From positions 18,786 to 82,785 of the forward strand of contig DRGL01000053.1 in NCBI GenBank assembly GCA_011050085.1: a stretch of DNA of 64,000 nucleotides, written 5' to 3'. Under the pieces are notes generated by a model. The model worked only from the letters and a program-made list of their open reading frames with translations, searched no databases and was not told where the DNA came from. Within the stretch, counting starts at the first letter, position 1; every line of letters begins with the position of its first letter. A program made the position numbers and the translations under genes. The stretch comes from Pricia antarctica (GTDB lineage: Bacteria > Bacteroidota > Bacteroidia > Flavobacteriales > Flavobacteriaceae). Positions 62,795-64,000 of the stretch are shown one piece after another.

Positions 62795-63952
62795 TCAATC
62801 TTGATGTTTTGTCTTTTTACTACCCTCATACATCACATACTTCACCAATCGGGATTCTAGGTGACTATTAAATACTTTAATTTTTTTAGAGGTTCTGAGG
62901 CCGACATATTTTAAGGCTTCCAAATTTGAAGTAATGAACCAGGCTTCCGTTCCGGGATAATTTTGTTTCAAAGTATCACCTATCGAAGCATAAAATTCTT
63001 CCATATCTAAGCTAAGTCTTTCCCCGTATGGAGGATTAAAGACCATATGTAATTTCTTTTCGGTAAATTTTTCTGTCTTAAAGAAGTTTTTGCGTTCTAC
63101 AGTGATATACTCCGAGAGATTTGCATTCTCAATATTATCTTGCGCTTTTCGCACTGCAGAAGGTGCTTTATCATAACCTATGATTTTGTGGTGGAATTCC
63201 CGGGCCTTGTTCAAACTAATTTCAACCATTTTGTCATACAATTCTTGATCAAAGTCATGCCATTTCTCAAAAGCGAAAGCTTTTCTATTGATGTTTGCCG
63301 GGATGTTACAGGCAATCATAGCCGCTTCGGTAAGAAAGGTGCCACTACCACACATGGGATCAAGAAAATCACTTTGGCCATCCCATCCACTAAGCAACAG
63401 CAAACCTGCTGCAAGAACTTCGTTGATTGGGGCAATATTTGTCGCCGTTCGATAGCCCCTATGGTGCAATGACCTTCCGGAACTATCCAAAGAAACCGTA
63501 CAGAGCCGATCATTGATGTGTATATTTATACGAACATCAGGGTTCTTTACATCCACATCGGGCCGACTGCCGTCCATATCCCTAAACCTATCAACAATTG
63601 CATCCTTTACCTTTTGCGAAACATATAGCGAATGTGTAAAATTTTCGGAATTAACTGTAGTGTCGATGGCAAAAGTAGTGTCGATGGACAAAAACTCAGA
63701 CCATTCCATCGCGTAGATTTTCTTGTATAGATCATCTTCATTCCGAACCGAAAAGGAATGAATGGGCTTTATAATCTTGATTGCGGTTCGTAAACAAAGG
63801 TTCGCTTTGTACATAAAACCGGTATCACCCTCGAAGGTTACACTGCGCACACCCTCTTTAACGTCCGCACAGCCAAGATTCCGGATTTCCTTTGCCAAGA
63901 TTTCCTCGAACCCGAACATGGTCTTGGCGACCATTTTGAAATTATTGTTCAT
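62795..63952 (-). CDS. THUMP-domain class I SAM RNA methyltransferase (RlmL/YpsC-like)
   Basis: 385 aa. An N-terminal ferredoxin-like/THUMP region (about 1-160: MVAKTMFGFEEILAKEIRNL, NLCLRTAIKII, THSLYVSQKVKDAIVDRF) is followed by a Rossmann methyltransferase with LDPMCGSGTFLTEAAMIACN (SAM motif I, about 197-216), IIGYDKAPSAV, and the catalytic NPPYGERL (about 310-317), typical of N2-guanine rRNA methyltransferases. It lacks the second methyltransferase domain of RlmKL. The target guanosine (G2445-like) is inferred. An exact -7 box sits at 63973-63980. Confidence 0.9.
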   Translation of the reverse strand: MNNNFKMVAKTMFGFEEILAKEIRNLGCADVKEGVRSVTFEGDTGFMYKANLCLRTAIKIIKPIHSFSVRNEDDLYKKIYAMEWSEFLSIDTTFAIDTTVNSENFTHSLYVSQKVKDAIVDRFRDMDGSRPDVDVKNPDVRINIHINDRLCTVSLDSSGRSLHHRGYRTATNIAPINEVLAAGLLLLSGWDGQSDFLDPMCGSGTFLTEAAMIACNIPANINRKAFAFEKWHDFDQELYDKMVEISLNKAREFHHKIIGYDKAPSAVRKAQDNIENANLSEYITVERKNFFKTEKFTEKKLHMVFNPPYGERLSLDMEEFYASIGDTLKQNYPGTEAWFITSNLEALKYVGLRTSKKIKVFNSHLESRLVKYVMYEGSKKTKHQD

Positions 63953-63972
63953 ACGCTACTTTAGAATTCCGT

Positions 63973-63980
63973 CAAAAATA
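63973..63980 (-). promoter_or_regulatory. -7 promoter element of the THUMP methyltransferase
   Basis: TATTTTTG on the minus strand, exact TAnnTTTG, 21 bases upstream of the ATG at 63950-63952, giving a leader of roughly 10-15 bases. The -33 position falls at the window edge. Confidence 0.5.
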
Positions 63981-64000
63981 CAGTATTTTAGCCCTTTTGA

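Overview
The window looks like a chromosomal segment of a marine-type Flavobacteriaceae (Bacteroidota). The evidence is AT-rich DNA, Bacteroidota-style -7 promoter elements (TAnnTTTG), SPII-type lipoproteins, a bshA gene (bacillithiol), and an rlmD / DUF6452 / DUF6048 neighbourhood typical of that family. Genus and species cannot be read from the sequence. No rRNA, tRNA, CRISPR array or phage module was seen.

Most of the window (1 to about 55.9 kb) is one large capsule/exopolysaccharide locus. On the minus strand from 6.65 kb to the left edge lie a UDP-xylose synthase, an aminotransferase, a membrane 4,6-dehydratase of the CapD/PglF type, an outer-membrane export lipoprotein (Wza-like) and a co-polymerase/tyrosine kinase (Wzc-like, cut by the window edge). 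Running right from 7.0 kb are UDP-glucose dehydrogenase and UDP-glucuronate 4-epimerase, then (13.2-15.5 kb) a WbpP-type 4-epimerase and a WbpO/TviB-type dehydrogenase. Together these predict UDP-GlcA, UDP-GalA, UDP-xylose, UDP-GalNAcA (or UDP-GlcNAcA) and a 4-amino-4,6-dideoxy sugar. Assembly genes follow at 26.9-32.8 kb (two GT4 glycosyltransferases, a MurJ-like flippase, a Wzy-like polymerase, a TupA-like ATP-grasp protein) and at 42.3-53.0 kb (two GT4s, a PglC-type initiating transferase, a GT2, an ATP-grasp/HAD pair, two FemAB-like acyltransferases, an MBOAT O-acyltransferase and its SGNH partner). A second MBOAT/SGNH pair and an alpha/beta hydrolase sit at 34.9-38.5 kb. An asparagine-synthase-like protein (39.6 kb) and a two-domain HAD protein (53.8 kb) complete the locus.

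Three secreted beta-helix or pectate-lyase-like proteins (19.5-21.5, 23.0-24.3 and 24.7-26.6 kb) sit inside the locus. Because the predicted polymer is rich in uronic acids, the working inference is that they cleave, epimerise or trim the locus's own polysaccharide.

The locus has been heavily bombarded by insertion sequences between 9.5 and 34.5 kb. There are IS3-family remnants at 9.5-10.6, 16.6-18.7, 21.6-22.8 and 33.2-34.5 kb, an IS1595-like remnant at 12.0-12.9 kb, an IS256-like remnant at 15.7-16.3 kb, and the left end of an IS21-like element at 16.3-16.6 kb. One apparently intact IS3-family element (17275-18504) is nested in the transposase of another and has a 3-bp target duplication. 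Fragments of decayed genes flank several of these elements.

From about 56 kb to the end the content is housekeeping: an OmpA-family protein, a small lipoprotein coupled to bshA, rlmD, the DUF6452/DUF6048 pair and a THUMP-domain RNA methyltransferase.
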